A DNA stretch of 64,000 nucleotides, from positions 124,001 through 188,000 of the forward strand of contig CAJTDN010000010.1 in assembly GCA_910574865.1 (NCBI GenBank), given 5' to 3'. Of the stretch, positions 1 through 8,117 are shown in pieces (positions within the stretch are counted from its first letter, which is position 1; every line of letters starts with the position of its first letter). Origin of the DNA: Lachnospiraceae bacterium (GTDB lineage Bacteria > Bacillota > Clostridia > Lachnospirales > Lachnospiraceae). The position numbers and the translations under genes were made by a program. The notes under the pieces were generated by a model. The model saw nothing but the letters and a program-made list of their open reading frames with translations, was not told the DNA's origin and did not search any database.

Positions 1-1656
1 GGCGCGGAGCAGGCTGTTTTTCCAGAGCGTCTTTCCCTTGACACGGCGTACGAGGCTTAAGTATCCCATCAGGAACAGCCCGGACACAAGCGCGGCATAA
101 ATGCCGATTGTCAGCAAATCAGACCCATACAACGATATTTTTGATTCCACGATCAACGTCTCCGTATAATACGAAACATCACGGTCATATTCGGAGATTC
201 TCCAGCCTTGCATAATATCAAGCCCGAACAGCGCGACTGCCGTCAGGACGAACCATGGGATAATCGCGGCCAACGCGCCCAGCTCCGTCTTCCAGCGGTC
301 AAACGCGTTCAAATGCAATTCCTCGTCCCCGTCCTTCCGCCCGGCCACCATGGTCAGCCAAATCAACGCCACCGCGAACACCACCGCACAGAAAACGGCC
401 GCTCCCACCCAAAGCTTGTGATATGGCGCCCACCGCTCATAAGCAGCGGCCGCCGTGGCATAATCGTCATACGTAACCGGATAGCTCGTGTCAATTCCCA
501 CCACGTACGTATAATCGGCGGTCATCGACTGGCTTACGTCCACGACCTTGGCCCATTTTCCTACGGCAACCACGTCCACGTTGCTTTCACAAGCCTCCCT
601 TTCCGGCTCCACGATGACATATTTACAGTTCTTTTGCTTTTTAATGGTGGAAACATAATCCTCCCATTTTCCGTAATTGGAAAATTCCCGGTTGTTGCTA
701 AAAACACGCTTTGCCCCATGATCGACAAACAAATAGAACAAGTTCGTATTTCCCTCATCCCACTGCTCGCCATTGTAAAGGTACGTTTCCGCATCGCTGT
801 TGATGTTGGAGAGCGCCACCTGAAACTTGTCGTTTACCTCCGAAAGCCTGCCGTTCAGCCCCGGGCTTTGCTCCACCGCCTGCAAAAGGGACTCCGCGCC
901 AATCGGCTTGAACAAATCTGTTACCACGCGGTCAATCACCCAGCAGTCCACATATATTGGATTTCCTTCCGCGTCCCGCAGGTTCAACCGTCCGGAAGCG
1001 ATGATTTTCATGCTCTCTTCCGTTTGCTGCTGGTTCTGCATGTCATAGGAATATTGCTTGGGAAACAATAACAATTCAAACTCCCCGTTTTCCAGCTCGG
1101 TAAAAAATTCTTGTTCCAAGGCGCCAAATTTTGGCACGGCCACGTCGCCCATGTATAAGTTCAACTCGCCTTCCGTCACCTTTTGCCGAAACACTTCCCG
1201 ATAATAATACGCGTACGTCCCGTCCGTCTTTTTACAAACCACGATTCCCCTTGCCTCGTACCCGTCATAATTACCCTTGCCGCGTTCTCGCCCCCACTCG
1301 ACCAAATCCCCCAGCCGGTACGAAAGCCCCGACTCATTGACTCCGCTGACGCCCCCCCCATCCGCATAGGTGAGAATGTCCACGACTTTGTCCGGGTCGT
1401 ACTGCCCTTCCGTCTCGAACTGATCCTTCTTGTCAAGATACTCCAGTATCTGCTGCGCGTCCCAACCAAGCCTACGCGCGAAGACGTTCGTGTCCTCATA
1501 ATGTTCCCTTACCGGTTCAAACACGTCCCCCGACGACACCACCGACGACACGCAAAAGACCATGACCATGCTGATTGCGAACCCCACCGACGACACCACC
1601 GCCGCCAGCACGAGGGCCAGCTTCACGACGGGCCGCCTATACCATTTCTTATTCAC
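1..1656 (-). CDS. Membrane sensor histidine kinase, N-terminal part (runs off left edge)
   Basis: Reading the minus strand from a GTG at 1656 gives 552 codons with no stop before the window ends, so the gene is truncated by the window, not by mutation. Residues about 9-38 form a membrane segment. A long hydrophilic extracytoplasmic region follows to about residue 405, then three more hydrophobic segments near 412-435, 455-480 and 513-535. A G-rich Shine-Dalgarno-like run lies just upstream. The gene follows an OmpR-type response regulator on the same strand with a 75-bp gap, the usual order for a two-component pair. The catalytic HisKA/HATPase part is not in the window, so the kinase call rests on context and topology. 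The start could also be a nearby alternative codon. Confidence 0.7.
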   Translation of the reverse strand, partial: MNKKWYRRPVVKLALVLAAVVSSVGFAISMVMVFCVSSVVSSGDVFEPVREHYEDTNVFARRLGWDAQQILEYLDKKDQFETEGQYDPDKVVDILTYADGGGVSGVNESGLSYRLGDLVEWGRERGKGNYDGYEARGIVVCKKTDGTYAYYYREVFRQKVTEGELNLYMGDVAVPKFGALEQEFFTELENGEFELLLFPKQYSYDMQNQQQTEESMKIIASGRLNLRDAEGNPIYVDCWVIDRVVTDLFKPIGAESLLQAVEQSPGLNGRLSEVNDKFQVALSNINSDAETYLYNGEQWDEGNTNLFYLFVDHGAKRVFSNNREFSNYGKWEDYVSTIKKQKNCKYVIVEPEREACESNVDVVAVGKWAKVVDVSQSMTADYTYVVGIDTSYPVTYDDYATAAAAYERWAPYHKLWVGAAVFCAVVFAVALIWLTMVAGRKDGDEELHLNAFDRWKTELGALAAIIPWFVLTAVALFGLDIMQGWRISEYDRDVSYYTETLIVESKISLYGSDLLTIGIYAALVSGLFLMGYLSLVRRVKGKTLWKNSLLRA

Positions 1657-1731
1657 CCCTAAAACCCCCTTCCCCAATCCAAATGAATGTCTGCCATCCA
1701 CTGGGGCCACTGACCATGAACGGCACCTTAT

Positions 1732-2433
1732 TTACAACTTTTCAATCTTGTACCCGACGCCCCACACGACCTTCAAATACCTGGGTTCCTTCGGGTTAAT
1801 CTCAATTTTTTCACGGATATGGCGGATGTGCACCGCCACCGTGTTGTCCGCCCCAATGGCATCCTCGTTCCAGATGGATTCGTAAATCTGGTCTATCGAG
1901 AACACCCGCCCCTGATTTTTCAAAAGCAGCCGCAGGATGTTATACTCGATCGGCGTCAACCTGACAGGTTCACCGTCCACGGTCACTTCCTTCAAGTCGT
2001 CGTTCATGCACAGCCCGCCGCTCTCGTATATCTTGTATTTCTCATCCTTCGCGCTGCCGCCAAGCTGCGTGTAACGCCGCAACTGCGACTTGACGCGCGC
2101 CACCAGCTCCAGCGGGTTGAACGGCTTGGTCACGTAATCGTCCGCCCCCACGTTCAGGCCGAGAATCTTGTCCACGTCCTCCGACTTGGCAGATAAAATG
2201 ATAATCGGGATACTATGCTTTTCACGAATCTTGAGCGTGGCCCGGATTCCGTCCAGCTTGGGCATCATCACGTCCATCAAAAGCAGGTGGATTTCCTCCG
2301 CCGAAGATTCCAGCAGCTTGACCGCCTGCTCGCCGTCGTACGCCTTCAAGACGTTACAACCCTCCTGGCTCAAATAAATGTCAATCGCCTCGACGATTTC
2401 CTTGTCATCGTCGCACACCAATACGTTGTACAC
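1732..2433 (-). CDS. OmpR/PhoB-family response regulator
   Basis: A two-component response regulator of about 233 residues, the normal length for this family. The receiver domain (residues 1-120) has the acidic pocket CDDD, the phosphoacceptor Asp in LLMDVMMPKLDG, the switch Ser in IIILSAK and the Lys in DDYVTKPF. The C-terminal winged helix (about 130-230) has the family pattern RLTPIEYNILRLLLKNQGRV and ends VVWGVGYKIEKL. A GTG at 2433 is chosen because AGGGAGGT sits 7 nt upstream and the receiver domain begins at once; the reading frame stays open to 2538 but the extra residues do not match the family. It probably partners the truncated kinase at 1-1656. Its targets cannot be read from the sequence. 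Confidence 0.93.
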   Translation of the reverse strand: MYNVLVCDDDKEIVEAIDIYLSQEGCNVLKAYDGEQAVKLLESSAEEIHLLLMDVMMPKLDGIRATLKIREKHSIPIIILSAKSEDVDKILGLNVGADDYVTKPFNPLELVARVKSQLRRYTQLGGSAKDEKYKIYESGGLCMNDDLKEVTVDGEPVRLTPIEYNILRLLLKNQGRVFSIDQIYESIWNEDAIGADNTVAVHIRHIREKIEINPKEPRYLKVVWGVGYKIEKL

Positions 2434-2601
2434 TTGCCTTACCTCCCTCTTCATGTCGTAATCATAAAAACATGTCCCAATACCATGTTTTTTATGCAAG
2501 CACAAAGCGCGTGACTTTTCAGCCGTGATATTCATCATATCCGAGAAACTTTAAGGATGATTGGGGAAATTCTTAGGATTTCTTTAAGTGTTCCCATAAC
2601 G

Positions 2602-2741
2602 GGATTCCTCTACTTGAATCCTTTTACTTAGATTCCTTTACCCGGGTTCTTTTATTCAGGTTCTTTTATTCGAGTTCTTTTATTCGGGTTCTTTTATTCG
2701 GGTTCTTTTATTCGGGTTCTTTTATTCGGCATCTTTTTTGT
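2602..2741. repeat. 14-bp minisatellite (ten units)
   Basis: Ten head-to-tail units of 14 bp with consensus GGGTTCTTTTATTC. The three central units (2686-2727) are identical and the outer ones diverge progressively. It lies in the non-coding gap between the divergently transcribed response regulator and the FAD oxidoreductase. The rest of the 2434-2970 gap holds a short GTTAC hairpin and a promoter. Confidence 0.9.
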
Positions 2742-2809
2742 TCTGTTGCGCTTCTCATGCGTTTTCCAGTTTAGTATACAAGATTTCCCCGGATTCCACA
2801 AGGGACATT

Positions 2810-2845
2810 GTTACAATTTGCGGCTTGACCGCCGTGGATTGTAAC
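2810..2845. repeat. Solo GTTAC hairpin module of the MITE-like family
   Basis: A 36-bp imperfect palindrome beginning GTTACAATT and ending GATTGTAAC. It closely matches the first hairpin of the longer elements at 31803 and 49934, but the second and third modules are absent. No flanking target duplication is visible. Confidence 0.7.
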
Positions 2846-2883
2846 GGTACCTTTCCTTTTCTTTGGGAAATTAAAGGAAAAGG

Positions 2884-2912
2884 TTGCGATTGTCGCGGAT
2901 TAGACCTATAAT
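2884..2912 (+). promoter_or_regulatory. Probable sigma-A promoter for the FAD oxidoreductase operon
   Basis: TTGCGA (2884-2889) and TATAAT (2907-2912) are separated by 17 bp, about 60 bp upstream of the start at 2971. Confidence 0.6.
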
Positions 2913-2970
2913 AGTATGAAAAGGTCGCTCTATGTTCTTACAACAGTTTTCGTTTTTGAAAGGAGACACT

Positions 2971-4710
2971 ATGGATTTTTATAAAGAGCGTTACGACGTG
3001 ATTATTATCGGCGGCTCCCTGGCCGGGTTGGCCGCCGCTTTACAATTACAATCCAAAGGCGTTTCAAACGTCCTGGTTTTAGAAAGAGGGAACTTCCCCG
3101 GCGGGCAGGCGGCCGGATACGTGCAAAACGGCTTCGAATTCCAAATCCCCCTGCCAGGCACGATGTTCGTCGGCACGAAAAAGGAGCCCTCGAAAACCGG
3201 GCAGTTCCTTCATGATATGGGAATGGACGGCGGCTGGCAACCCGTTTCCGAATGTTACCGGGTCGTGTTGCCCGATTTTGACATCGACGTGACCTTGCAT
3301 GCCGGATACGAGCGGGCGGCGAGGGAGATTAATGCCGTAGTCCCCGGCACTTACGACGGGGTCATCGGCCTCATGAACCTATGCCGGCAAGTCCACGACA
3401 GCATGGACGTTTTGTCCGGCAACTGGCCCGGCCGGATGCAGATGATGATGAAGCATGCGGAATTTGTACGAACCGCCGGATACAGCGCCGCGGAAATCAT
3501 TTCCACTTTCCGCCTGCCGCAAAAGGCGGTTGACATTTTAAATGCCCAATGGGTTTACATGGGATACTCCTTGGATACGGTACCATTTACCGAATACGCC
3601 CTATGGATGGCCGAATGTTTCGCCGAAAACCGCCTCTGCCAGGAGCCGCTCGCCAAGCTGGCCTTGAAAATGCAGAAAAAGGCCGAGGCAAGCGGGATAC
3701 AAGTCGAATTTTGCCAGGAGGTCGATAAAATCCTTGTCAAAAACGGCAAGGTTCTTGGCGTGCGCACGGCGCATGGCGACGAAATCCATGGGGATTACGT
3801 GATTTCCACACTTTATCCGGACAAGGTCTACCCACAAATGGTCGAACCGTCCTCCGAGGTTCCGCAAAATGCCCTCCGGTTCGTGAACAGCCACAAATTA
3901 TCCGCGGCTCCCGTCTCCGTAATCATGACGATAGACGGGACGCCCGAGGAAAACGGCATTCGAAACCACTTTACGTTTTTTAGCAACACACTGGACGACG
4001 AAGCATCGGACGAGCCCCTCTCCGATGCCGAAGTCGAACACATTTTGACGGACGCGGAACCGCCGCTTAAAGACGACGTGCCCGCCAAGGGATGCCCGAC
4101 AAATTACGATTGCATCACGGCCGTCTGCCCCAATTATGCCAGCCAGGCGGCCGTGCCCGAAGGCTACACGTTGCTTTACCTTACCGCCCTCGCACCCGTG
4201 ACCGCTTTCCAAAATATCGGGGAAGACGCGTATCATGACGTGAAGCGCCGCCTCGCGGACGAATTGATTGCCGCATATATTAACATTTCCGGCGTGGATT
4301 TCAGGCCCTGGATTACGGAAGTCGAGGTCACGACCGCGGTCACCATTTCCCACCGGCTCGGCACCTGGAAAGGCGCCATTTACGGCCACGTGCCGGCCAT
4401 GGAACATCACGTGGCCGCCCGCCTGAGGATGAAGAAGCAAGAACGGTTTATCGAAGGACTTGCATTTGCCGGCATGGACGGCAATGACGCGGGCATACAA
4501 GTTCCAGGCGGCTTGGAGGCCGCGCAAGACGTCTTAAATGACATGGACGAGAAAAGAAACGCGGACGATTCCGGGCAGAAGACGGACAAGCCGGTGCCGC
4601 AAAAAGGGACGGACGGTTCAAGCCAGAACACCGGCAAGCCGATACCAGAAGAAGGGGCGGTTGCTCCAAAGCAGAAAAAGGAGGCGGTAGAAAATGGCAA
4701 GCAAAATTAA
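2971..4710 (+). CDS. FAD-dependent NAD(P)-binding oxidoreductase (phytoene desaturase/retinol saturase-like)
   Basis: A flavoprotein of 579 residues. The N-terminus carries the dinucleotide-binding Rossmann motif VIIIGGSLAGLAAALQL followed by an Asp/Glu-type end (VLERG) and GGQAAGY, the arrangement of the CrtI/amine-oxidase superfamily. The C-terminal FAD contact looks like GLAFAGMDGNDAGIQVPGG. The ATG at 2971 is preferred over 2932 because AAGGAGA precedes it. After residue about 525 comes a hydrophilic low-complexity tail of two similar Lys/Gln/Gly/Pro-rich segments, unusual for the family. The stop lies inside the next gene, which begins at 4694, so the two are translationally coupled. The substrate is unknown. 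Saturation or desaturation of a polyunsaturated lipid is a reasonable family-based inference, with electrons from the neighbouring reductase. Confidence 0.85.
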   Translation: MDFYKERYDVIIIGGSLAGLAAALQLQSKGVSNVLVLERGNFPGGQAAGYVQNGFEFQIPLPGTMFVGTKKEPSKTGQFLHDMGMDGGWQPVSECYRVVLPDFDIDVTLHAGYERAAREINAVVPGTYDGVIGLMNLCRQVHDSMDVLSGNWPGRMQMMMKHAEFVRTAGYSAAEIISTFRLPQKAVDILNAQWVYMGYSLDTVPFTEYALWMAECFAENRLCQEPLAKLALKMQKKAEASGIQVEFCQEVDKILVKNGKVLGVRTAHGDEIHGDYVISTLYPDKVYPQMVEPSSEVPQNALRFVNSHKLSAAPVSVIMTIDGTPEENGIRNHFTFFSNTLDDEASDEPLSDAEVEHILTDAEPPLKDDVPAKGCPTNYDCITAVCPNYASQAAVPEGYTLLYLTALAPVTAFQNIGEDAYHDVKRRLADELIAAYINISGVDFRPWITEVEVTTAVTISHRLGTWKGAIYGHVPAMEHHVAARLRMKKQERFIEGLAFAGMDGNDAGIQVPGGLEAAQDVLNDMDEKRNADDSGQKTDKPVPQKGTDGSSQNTGKPIPEEGAVAPKQKKEAVENGKQN

Positions 4711-5890
4711 CGTCAACGGGTTTTTCAGGGACACCAGCGGCCTGCCCCGCATGGAGGAATTGCGAAAAAGCCACCTTGCAAACGCCCCCGCGGATCCCGA
4801 CACGGACGACTTCATCCGCCGCCTGGCCGAACGGCTGCATCCGAAAAACATGCGGTTCCAAGTCGTTTCCATTATTGAATCCTCCGACTATACCCGCGTT
4901 TATCGACTGGTTCCAATGGATGGACATATTCCCGTCTTCCAATGCGGCCAATACATGAACCTGCGCCTGAAAATCGGGAACAGCGTGCTCACGCGCCCCT
5001 ACACGATTTCATCCGCGCCGTTTGAAGCCCGCGGCGACAATCCGTTCGTGGAAATTGCCGTGCACCATAAAAAGGGGGATTTCGTGCCGGACTACTTGTT
5101 CAAGAAGTTCAAAGTCGGCGACACGTTGGACGGCTCCATGCCCTTTGGCAATTTTTACTGGGAGCCTTTGCGCGATTCCAGAAACATTGTTGCCATCGCG
5201 GGCGGCAGCGGCATCACACCGTTTTACTCCATGGCGAAGGAAGTCGCCTCCGGCAGGATGAAGGGGTGCAAACTGACCATCCTTTACGGCTCTGCCAAAT
5301 CCGACGACATAATGTTGAAGGATGAGCTGGAACAACTAAGTTCCACGTGCTGGGACATAAAAATCGTGCACGTACTGTCCGACGAGCCGGGCTGGCCGGG
5401 AAAAAGGGGATTAATCGGCCAAGAAATGATTAAGAGGTACTCATCAAAAGGTTGTACTTATATGTTCTGCGGGTCATTCGCAATGTACGGGCACGTGCTG
5501 AACGCGCTGAGCGAACTGGAAATTCCCGCGCGGCGTTTCCGCCACGCCGTCATCGGCAGCCCGTCCGACGTCTCCATCCTGCCCGGTTATCCGAAGGAAA
5601 AAAGCGGAAAGACGTTTCAAATCACCGTGGTCCGCGGCGCGAGGCAGGACTCCATCCACGCTTCGGCCCATGAGACCGTGGCCGTGGCATTGGAACGCGC
5701 GGCAATTCCCATCGACACCCACTGCCGCAACGGCGAGTGCGGGTTCTGCCGCAGCCAGCTCGTCTCGGGGGAAATCTTCGTCTCCCCGGTCGGCGACGGC
5801 CGCAGGGAAGCCGACAAAGAAACGGGCGGCTTTCATCCTTGCTCGTCATGGCCGCTGAGCGACTTGAAGATAAAGATTCCGATTATGTGA
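4694..5890 (+). CDS. Ferredoxin-NAD(P)H reductase with C-terminal plant-type 2Fe-2S domain
   Basis: An electron-transfer flavoprotein of 398 residues. An N-terminal region of about 50 residues precedes an FAD-binding barrel (about 50-160) with the flavin motif RPYTISSAP. The NAD(P)-binding domain (about 165-300) contains IAGGSGITPFYSMAKE and the terminal YMFCGSFAMYGHV. A C-terminal 2Fe-2S ferredoxin domain (about 310-398) has the ligand pattern CRNGECGFC followed by a distal Cys in FHPCSSW. This layout matches oxygenase-reductase and Hcr-type proteins. The ATG at 4694 has AAGGAGG upstream and overlaps the previous stop by 17 bp. It most likely passes NAD(P)H electrons to the upstream flavoprotein or to a shared partner; that pairing is inferred from coupling. 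Confidence 0.92.
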   Translation: MASKINVNGFFRDTSGLPRMEELRKSHLANAPADPDTDDFIRRLAERLHPKNMRFQVVSIIESSDYTRVYRLVPMDGHIPVFQCGQYMNLRLKIGNSVLTRPYTISSAPFEARGDNPFVEIAVHHKKGDFVPDYLFKKFKVGDTLDGSMPFGNFYWEPLRDSRNIVAIAGGSGITPFYSMAKEVASGRMKGCKLTILYGSAKSDDIMLKDELEQLSSTCWDIKIVHVLSDEPGWPGKRGLIGQEMIKRYSSKGCTYMFCGSFAMYGHVLNALSELEIPARRFRHAVIGSPSDVSILPGYPKEKSGKTFQITVVRGARQDSIHASAHETVAVALERAAIPIDTHCRNGECGFCRSQLVSGEIFVSPVGDGRREADKETGGFHPCSSWPLSDLKIKIPIM

Positions 5891-5952
5891 GCGTAAACTT
5901 TGCTCCCCCGGAAGATTTTGTGTGATTAAAAAAACAAATTACCTGCTACACG

Positions 5953-5995
5953 AAAAACCCCCGTATAGGTCAAGACCAAATGACCTGCACGGGGG
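5953..5995 (-). terminator. Intrinsic terminator downstream of hypB
   Basis: On the minus strand a GC-rich hairpin (arms 5981-5995 and 5958-5972, loop of 8) is followed directly by TTTTT. It lies about 110 bp past the hypB stop. It is convergent with the flavoreductase gene, but the T-run is only correct for minus-strand transcripts. Confidence 0.8.
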
Positions 5996-6107
5996 GCTGC
6001 ATTGCACGGAGCAACCGGCTTTTATTCATGGTGATGTTCGCGCCATCAAACATGTACGTTTCGTTTCCAACACCGACGGACACGGATACACAAGCGGCCG
6101 CGTCGGC

Positions 6108-6776
6108 TCACTCCTTCCACGCCGCCACTTCCGCCTTCAACCAATCCGTCCATTTGTCGATGCCTTCCCCCGTCTTCGCGCAAATCGGGATAATCCTCGC
6201 CTTAGGATTGCGCATGTGCACGTACTCCTCACATTTCCCCATGTCAAAGTCAAAATACGGCAAAACGTCAATCTTGTTGACCAGCACCACGTCACACACG
6301 CTGAACATCAACGGGTATTTAAGCGGCTTGTCATGACCTTCCGGCACCGAAAGAATCATGGCGTTCTTCACCGCCCCGGTGTCAAACTCCGCCGGGCAGA
6401 CCAGGTTTCCGACATTTTCCAAAAATACCAGGTCCAGCCCTTCCACTCCGAACTCGTCAATGCCTTGCTCCGTCATGCCCGCGTCCAGGTGGCACATGCC
6501 GCCCGTATGCAGCTGGATGACCTTCGCCCCGAACTTCTCAATCGTGTGCGCGTCCACGTCCGAATCGATGTCCGCCTCCATCACGCCGATGTCCAAGTCC
6601 TTCGACAACGCCTCAATCGTACGGCCAAGCGTCGTCGTCTTGCCAGAACCGGGACTTGACATCAAGTTCAACAAATACACGCCCTTCTCCTTTAATTTTG
6701 CCCGCAAGGCATCCGCCTGACGGTCGTTGTTCTCAAAAATGCTCCGCTTCACCTCGATGACCCTGATTTTGTCCAT
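6108..6776 (-). CDS. hypB: Hydrogenase/urease-type nickel incorporation GTPase HypB
   Basis: A SIMIBI-class GTPase of 222 residues that drives nickel insertion into [NiFe] hydrogenase (in some species also supplying urease). The P-loop SSPGSGKTTT is at about 41-50. The Walker B-like segment EADIDSDVDA, the metal-site motif GGMCHLDAGM with conserved Cys-His, and the NKID specificity motif are all present. There is no N-terminal His-rich stretch, so it is the short form. The partner hypA and the hypCDEF genes are absent from both sides, so it stands alone here. A consensus promoter at 6857-6885 and a terminator at 5953-5995 bracket it as a single-gene transcript. Confidence 0.95.
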   Translation of the reverse strand: MDKIRVIEVKRSIFENNDRQADALRAKLKEKGVYLLNLMSSPGSGKTTTLGRTIEALSKDLDIGVMEADIDSDVDAHTIEKFGAKVIQLHTGGMCHLDAGMTEQGIDEFGVEGLDLVFLENVGNLVCPAEFDTGAVKNAMILSVPEGHDKPLKYPLMFSVCDVVLVNKIDVLPYFDFDMGKCEEYVHMRNPKARIIPICAKTGEGIDKWTDWLKAEVAAWKE

Positions 6777-6856
6777 CTTATCTTCCTCCCTTTTTTATGA
6801 ATAACCCACGAAAGAACACCATCCGTATCATGCATACCGCGCCCCCTTATACGTTC

Positions 6857-6885
6857 ATGTTAAAACACCTGCGGGCTTTTGTCAA
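6857..6885 (-). promoter_or_regulatory. Sigma-A promoter for hypB
   Basis: On the minus strand TTGACA (6880-6885) and TAACAT (6857-6862) are separated by exactly 17 bp, about 80 bp upstream of the hypB start. Confidence 0.7.
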
Positions 6886-6904
6886 ACAAAAAAACAAAAA
6901 ATGC

Positions 6905-6933
6905 TTGAAATATGTGCCAAGATATGATATTAT
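6905..6933 (+). promoter_or_regulatory. Promoter of the tRNA unit
   Basis: TTGAAA (6905-6910), a 17-bp spacer and TATTAT (6928-6933) precede the tRNA-Glu by about 60 bp. It is divergent from the hypB promoter. Confidence 0.65.
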
Positions 6934-6992
6934 ATCTATTCGGAAGCTGTGGGAACGGCATTTAAGCCGCAAGCTCCGCATGTTCCATAGCT

Positions 6993-7064
6993 GGCTCCGT
7001 GGTCAAGCGGTTAAGACATCGCCCTTTCACGGCGGTAACACGGGTTCGATTCCCGTCGGAGTCA
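6993..7064 (+). tRNA. tRNA-Glu (anticodon TTC)
   Basis: A full cloverleaf of 72 nt. The acceptor arm GGCTCCG pairs with CGGAGTC with one G-U, and the discriminator is A. The anticodon stem TCGCC/GGCGG closes the loop CTTTCAC, giving anticodon TTC. The T arm is ACGGG TTCGATT CCCGT. The 3' CCA is not encoded. Confidence 0.95.
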
Positions 7065-7076
7065 CTTGCCGTCCGA

Positions 7077-7210
7077 TAAGTTCGTGAAATGCCTCGCTAA
7101 CGGCGACGACATGCATCGCACCAAGGAAACTCCTTTCATCTAAATTCGTGGGATACCTCGTCAAGATTCAAGGAGTAGATTCACACTAAGCTCGTGAAAT
7201 ACCTCGCTAA
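7077..7210. repeat. Three 24-bp direct repeats in the tRNA spacer
   Basis: Imperfect copies of TAAGYTCGTGAAATRCCTCG plus CTAA occur at 7077-7100, 7141-7164 and 7187-7210 between the tRNA-Glu and tRNA-Cys genes. Copies one and three differ at two positions. The rest of the 158-bp spacer shows no reading frame. Confidence 0.7.
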
Positions 7211-7222
7211 GTGTTCATACCA

Positions 7223-7293
7223 GGCGCAGTAGCCAAGTGGTAAGGCGTGGGTCTGCAACACCCTGATCACCGGTTCAAATCCGGTCTGTGCCT
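7223..7293 (+). tRNA. tRNA-Cys (anticodon GCA)
   Basis: A 71-nt cloverleaf. The acceptor arm GGCGCAG pairs with CTGTGCC, with the T discriminator expected for cysteine tRNA. The anticodon stem GGGT/ACCC closes the loop CTGCAAC, so the anticodon is GCA. The T arm is ACCGG TTCAAAT CCGGT. The 3' CCA is not encoded. Confidence 0.95.
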
Positions 7294-7299
7294 CTCGCG

Positions 7300-7343
7300 A
7301 AAATCCCCCAACCGCCTATAAGATTGGCATTTGAGGGATTTTT
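7300..7343. terminator. Bidirectional terminator after tRNA-Cys
   Basis: AAAATCCC (7300-7307) pairs with GGGATTTT (7335-7342) around a 27-nt loop and runs into T-rich sequence. Read the other way it also ends in TTTT, so it can serve the convergent small gene at 7359. Confidence 0.7.
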
Positions 7344-7358
7344 CATTTTCCCAAACCC

Positions 7359-7589
7359 TTACTCGTCGAACTCCAACACGGCAATGTTGAATTTCGGCGT
7401 CCTTTTCAGTTCCACGACCCTTCCCCTCTTCGACTTCAAGCGCTCCCGGCTGGTAAAATTCCCGCTCATTCCCAAAGCGTCCTCCAACATGTAATAATAC
7501 GCGCTCGGCAGCACGCCCTCGCTCACGCCAAGCTCTTTCCCCACCTCGAACGCGGCAAGGTTCTCTATGGTAAATTCCATCGTGCGCAT
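7359..7589 (-). CDS. Small hypothetical protein (76 aa)
   Basis: Family not recognised. The ATG at 7589 is chosen because AAAGGGAGGG lies 7-13 nt upstream; the frame stays open to 7775 but the extension shows no further start signal. The protein starts MRTMEFTIENLAAFEVGKEL, has a helical N-terminal half and a basic, strand-rich C-terminal half (KSKRGRVVELKRTPKFNIAV). It contains no membrane segment and no cysteines, so it is probably cytosolic. It is convergent with the tRNA unit and ends at their shared terminator. A MITE-like element sits about 200 bp upstream. Confidence 0.6.
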   Translation of the reverse strand: MRTMEFTIENLAAFEVGKELGVSEGVLPSAYYYMLEDALGMSGNFTSRERLKSKRGRVVELKRTPKFNIAVLEFDE

Positions 7590-7786
7590 CTCTCGCCCTC
7601 CCTTTATAAATGCATAATTTCCTTGTGTCAACGTCAGCAGGCCACGGCAGCACGGCCAAACCATACGCCCCCCGCTTGACGTCAATGCATGGACGACCAT
7701 ATTGCCATCCATACGCCAATGATAACACAGATTTCCCCTTTTTTCCAGCACAAATAAATTAGCGTCGGTGTACAAGCAAGCTCGCA

Positions 7787-7943
7787 GTTACAATTCAGCC
7801 CCGCGCCAGCGCGGGTCCGAATTGTAACGGGCATCACCCGCATTTTTAGTTTGCCTACGGCAAAGCGGGTGATGCATCGGCCAGATTTACGTGCATCCTC
7901 TCGGCCAATCAGCGTGGTGATTGGCCGGGGACTGAACTGTAAC
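7787..7943. mobile_element. MITE-like palindromic element, family A copy 1
   Basis: A 157-bp element with terminal inverted repeats GTTACAATTCAG / CTGAACTGTAAC (11 of 12 matching). It is flanked on both sides by the exact 8-bp direct repeat AGCTCGCA (7779-7786 and 7944-7951), a target-site duplication. Inside are three hairpins: a GC-rich GTTAC...GTAAC stem, CATCACCCGC / GCGGGTGATG, and CATCGGCC...GGCCAATC/GATTGGCC. It contains no reading frame, so movement would need a transposase supplied in trans. Copy 2 at 12337 differs at only a few bases. Confidence 0.88.
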
Positions 7944-8027
7944 AGCTCGCAACGCTCATTCCTTGTTTCCCCATCTTGTGAAAAGTAACCAAATCAAAAA
8001 GTCCCTGATAATTTATTTACAAAAATA

Positions 8028-8056
8028 TTGCATTTATGTTTAAAAAGTATTAAGAT
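8028..8056 (+). promoter_or_regulatory. Promoter of the bactofilin operon
   Basis: TTGCAT (8028-8033), a 17-bp A/T-rich spacer and TAAGAT (8051-8056) lie about 60 bp upstream of the bactofilin start. Confidence 0.55.
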
Positions 8057-8117
8057 AGTATGGCGGCTTGGTTCCGCGGGATTCAAACAAAGAAAGATAA
8101 TACATAGGGGGTAAATC

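Noticed and set aside
208-1071. Long plus-strand ORF opposite the partial kinase
   Set aside because: The minus frame from 1656 to the window edge is continuous, has membrane segments and follows a response regulator; the plus frame is Arg/His/Pro-rich shadow.
7077-7210. CRISPR-like array in the tRNA spacer
   Set aside because: Only three imperfect repeats with unequal spacers of 40 and 22 bp, and no cas genes.
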